Source: an uncultured Clostridia bacterium
GTDB lineage: Bacteria; Bacillota; Clostridia; Oscillospirales; Oscillospiraceae
Assembly (NCBI GenBank): GCA_947176425.1
Contig: CAMWQV010000119.1
Coordinates: 1 to 6,635 of the forward strand
Reading direction: 5' to 3'
Length of the DNA: 6,635 nucleotides
Shown: positions 5,416 through 6,635 of the stretch, piece by piece
How the letters are laid out: each line of letters opens with the position of its first letter
Position numbering within the stretch: position 1 is the first letter of the stretch
Position numbers and translations under genes: made by a program
The notes under the pieces: model-generated
What the model saw: only the letters and a program-made list of their open reading frames with translations
What the model was told of the DNA's origin: nothing
Database searches by the model: none

Positions 5416-6057
5416 TTACGGCTCCTCCGGTTCTTCCCGGTCGTAGCGGTACAGCAGATACACGCTGAGGAAGATTGTCAGCGCCATTGACAGTGAGATG
5501 CCGGTCAGAAGAATCAGCAGGGCAGTTTCCGCTGACATTCTGCCCTCAGCAGGCCCGGCGACAAGGACTGTCAAAAAAAATACAGCCGACAGTCCAATCC
5601 GGCAGGCGTCCGTCTGCGCATGGGCGGCATTCTCACGGTACCGCTCGTCCATCAGCGTATCCGACATTTTCCCCTCAAAAAAGAAGCCGAAAAAGCCAAA
5701 AAATATAAAAAAACAAAACGGCGTATACATCCGGTAAGCTGGCCAGGTCCAAAAACCCAGGAAGCCAAGAAATCCCAGCAGTCCTAAAATGCCAAGCTTT
5801 GGATTCAGTTTCCGGGTGCGGTTGGTATCAATAATCCGCTTTCTCTGGGCAAGCACAGCTTTGATAAACCAGTACAGGATGCAGACCGCATCCAGCGTGA
5901 TTGCCAGCAGCATAGGTATATCTGACGCCTGAAAGGAATAGGATTCCATTGGGTAGACGAGCCGTCCGCTGTGATGGGCAAGGGCGTCCCACACAGCCAG
6001 CAGGGTCAGCAGGACGCAGGCGGCAATGCTGAACCAGCGCAGTTTTTGTATTTTCAT
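5416..6057 (-). CDS. DUF3796-type multi-span membrane protein
   Basis: A 213-residue integral membrane protein starting at ATG 6057, after AGGAGG at a spacing of 8. Six hydrophobic stretches are visible: about 8-27, 47-70, 88-104, 112-128, 154-169 and 178-203. The middle is unusual: LGILGLLGFLGFLGF (88-102) and FFIFFGFFGFFFEGKMSD (116-133) are dense Gly/Leu/Phe repeats, the hallmark I associate with DUF3796. The loop DERYRENAAHAQTDACRIG (138-155) is also typical. The C-terminus is acidic and cytoplasmic (REEPEEP). Biochemical function is unknown. Proteins of this kind are often encoded next to a small XRE regulator, as here with one base between the genes, which suggests a membrane component paired with its regulator. 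The unit is read from the strong promoter at 6112-6140 and ends in the terminator at 5172-5221. Confidence 0.85.
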   Translation of the reverse strand: MKIQKLRWFSIAACVLLTLLAVWDALAHHSGRLVYPMESYSFQASDIPMLLAITLDAVCILYWFIKAVLAQRKRIIDTNRTRKLNPKLGILGLLGFLGFLGFWTWPAYRMYTPFCFFIFFGFFGFFFEGKMSDTLMDERYRENAAHAQTDACRIGLSAVFFLTVLVAGPAEGRMSAETALLILLTGISLSMALTIFLSVYLLYRYDREEPEEP

Positions 6058-6082
6058 GACAGATTCCTCCTGAATTATTTGA

Positions 6083-6123
6083 TTGTGATATATTTGTCTC
6101 TATATGCGATAAATATATCACAA
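6083..6123. repeat. Perfect 13-bp inverted repeat, probable operator
   Basis: TTGTGATATATTT (6083-6095) and AAATATATCACAA (6111-6123) are exact reverse complements separated by 15 bases. The right arm covers the -10 hexamer of the DUF3796/XRE promoter, and the left arm lies in the early leader. A bound dimer pair or loop here would block transcription. The XRE protein encoded in the same unit is the obvious candidate ligand, which is inference. As RNA the repeat would not form fully, because the right arm lies at or before the transcript start. Confidence 0.7.
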
Positions 6124-6163
6124 GATATTGCGATTGTCAACAGAAAAAAGTGATAAATACATC
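6106..6163. repeat. Direct repeat GxGATAAATAxATC, two copies
   Basis: GCGATAAATATATC (6106-6119) and GTGATAAATACATC (6150-6163) agree at 12 of 14 positions, with starts 44 bases apart, close to four helical turns. The first overlaps the right arm of the 13-bp inverted repeat and the -10. The second lies just upstream of the -35. This may be a second regulator half-site, but the AT-rich setting raises the chance of coincidence. Confidence 0.4.
6112..6140 (-). promoter_or_regulatory. Sigma-A promoter of the DUF3796/XRE unit
   Basis: On the minus strand, TTGACA (6140-6135), a 17-base spacer and TATATT (6117-6112) form a near-consensus vegetative promoter, strengthened by TGA just before the -10 (extended -10). 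Transcription would start near 6105, leaving a leader of about 48 bases before the ATG at 6057. The overlapping inverted repeat implies that this strong promoter is repressed under some conditions. Confidence 0.85.
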
Positions 6164-6199
6164 TCTTTATTTGCAATGTCCGCCACAAAAAGACAAATT

Positions 6200-6226
6200 A
6201 AAAAAATTTTTTCTCAAAATCAAAAG
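6200..6226 (+). promoter_or_regulatory. A/T-tract, possible UP element for ftsE
   Basis: A run of seven A followed by six T (6200-6212), then AAAATCAAAAG (6216-6226), lies just upstream of the ftsE -35. Phased A-tracts there often bend DNA or bind the RNA polymerase alpha subunit. The stretch between the two divergent promoters otherwise shows no gene. Confidence 0.35.
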
Positions 6227-6235
6227 ATTATCCAC

Positions 6236-6264
6236 TTGACGGGAGGCTGAACAATGTGTATCAT
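6236..6264 (+). promoter_or_regulatory. Sigma-A promoter of ftsE
   Basis: TTGACG (6236-6241), a 17-base spacer and TATCAT (6259-6264) each match the consensus at five of six positions. Transcription would begin near 6271, leaving a leader of about 66 bases before the ftsE ATG at 6337. The promoter is divergent from, and about 95 bases away from, the DUF3796/XRE promoter. Confidence 0.75.
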
Positions 6265-6288
6265 GTATTATGTATACTTTTGTCATTT

Positions 6289-6309
6289 CTGCCGGAATGG
6301 GCAGTTTTT
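6289..6309 (+). promoter_or_regulatory. Small hairpin with T-run in the ftsE leader (possible attenuator)
   Basis: CTGCC (6289-6293) and GGCAG (6300-6304) form a 5-bp stem with a six-base loop, immediately followed by TTTTT (6305-6309). It lies between the ftsE promoter and ribosome site. The shape is that of a weak intrinsic terminator, so it could lower read-through into ftsE. Five base pairs is short, and no alternative pairing partner was found. Confidence 0.3.
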
Positions 6310-6336
6310 ATATCGACACCGCAAGGAAGGATTGAC

Positions 6337-6635
6337 ATGATTCGATTGACTGATGTTGTGAAAGAATATCCTAATGGAACCCATGCCCTGAATGGACTGT
6401 CGTTAGAGATTCAGGACGGTGAGTTTGTTTTTATGGTGGGGCCGTCCGGAAGCGGAAAATCGACTGTGATCAAATTGCTGATTGGTGAGATCGAACCTTC
6501 GGAAGGCCGGGTGATGGTCAACGGGTTCTCCCTGAGAAATATTAAAGAATGGCAGATCCCCTATATGAGACGGACAGTCGGCGTCATTTTCCAGGATTTC
6601 CGGCTGATTGAACATAAATCCGTATATGATAATAT
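6337..6635 (+). CDS. ftsE: Cell-division ABC ATPase FtsE (3' end cut off)
   Basis: The first 99 codons of the ATP-binding subunit of FtsEX, the membrane complex that uses ATP to switch on peptidoglycan hydrolases at the division site or side wall. The start ATG (6337) follows AAGGAAGG at a spacing of 6. Visible features are the N-terminal MIRLTDVVKEYPNGTHALNG, typical of FtsE, Walker A GPSGSGKST at 35-43 and the strand EIEPSEGRVMVNG (51-63). The Q-loop segment VGVIFQDFRLI (81-91, Gln86) is nearly diagnostic of FtsE among ABC ATPases. The signature LSGGQ, Walker B and H-loop lie outside the window. In most Firmicutes ftsX follows directly, often with a murein hydrolase or C-terminal processing protease; that cannot be checked here. 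Confidence 0.93.
   Translation, partial: MIRLTDVVKEYPNGTHALNGLSLEIQDGEFVFMVGPSGSGKSTVIKLLIGEIEPSEGRVMVNGFSLRNIKEWQIPYMRRTVGVIFQDFRLIEHKSVYDN

Noticed and set aside
6403..6615. Minus-strand 70-codon frame inside ftsE
   Set aside because: It is antisense to the Walker A and Q-loop region of a clear ftsE and has no start signals.
1..6635. Mobile element, CRISPR array, tRNA, rRNA or known riboswitch
   Set aside because: I looked for repeat-spacer arrays, transposase or integrase motifs, terminal repeats, cloverleaf sequences and leader consensus boxes, and found none I could support.

Overview
The window looks like ordinary chromosome from a low-to-mid-GC Gram-positive anaerobe of the Clostridia, most likely a gut Oscillospiraceae/Ruminococcaceae-type bacterium. 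The evidence is the gene set: a RarA variant reading LDEIQYFNKKQQQ, a three-domain S1 protein with YLPEG and W-x-Y ends, a DUF951 protein, a DUF3796/XRE pair and a Firmicutes-style ftsE. Strong AGGAGG-type ribosome sites and GTG starts agree. Taxonomy is inferred from memory of families, not from a search. There are no transposases, integrases, tRNAs, rRNAs or CRISPR repeats.

Layout. Positions 1-640 (minus): two small proteins of unknown function, the downstream one cut by the window edge, sharing an N/S-P-D helix motif. Positions 684-1385 (minus): nth (endonuclease III) with its own terminator. Positions 1386-1514: a divergent intergenic region with a 16-bp near-perfect inverted repeat whose arms each hold an extended -10-like element. 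Positions 1515-3266 (plus): a YxjI/LURP-one-related protein followed 21 bases later by rarA. rarA converges on an S1-domain RNA-binding protein gene (3273-4163, minus), and the two stop codons lie in the two arms of one hairpin.

Positions 4238-5169 (plus): a compact cluster of a DUF951 protein, a 31-residue single-membrane-span microprotein overlapping its stop codon, and a Vat/CatB-type hexapeptide acetyltransferase. A 17-bp perfect stem (5172-5221) ends this unit and the converging one. Positions 5220-6057 (minus): a DUF3796 membrane protein and a 64-residue XRE regulator separated by one base, with a textbook promoter (TTGACA-17-TATATT) overlapped by a perfect 13-bp inverted repeat that is a likely operator. 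Positions 6337-6635 (plus): the start of ftsE, with its own good promoter, an A-tract upstream and a small hairpin plus T-run in the leader.

Functional picture: DNA repair and replication-fork maintenance (nth, rarA), RNA binding (S1 protein), a probably self-regulated membrane-protein/regulator module, and cell division (ftsE). I do not see a convincing new multi-gene system. The points most worth following are the DUF3796/XRE operator, the divergent nth/yxjI dyad, the membrane microprotein, the Vat-like enzyme and the paired NPD-motif proteins.
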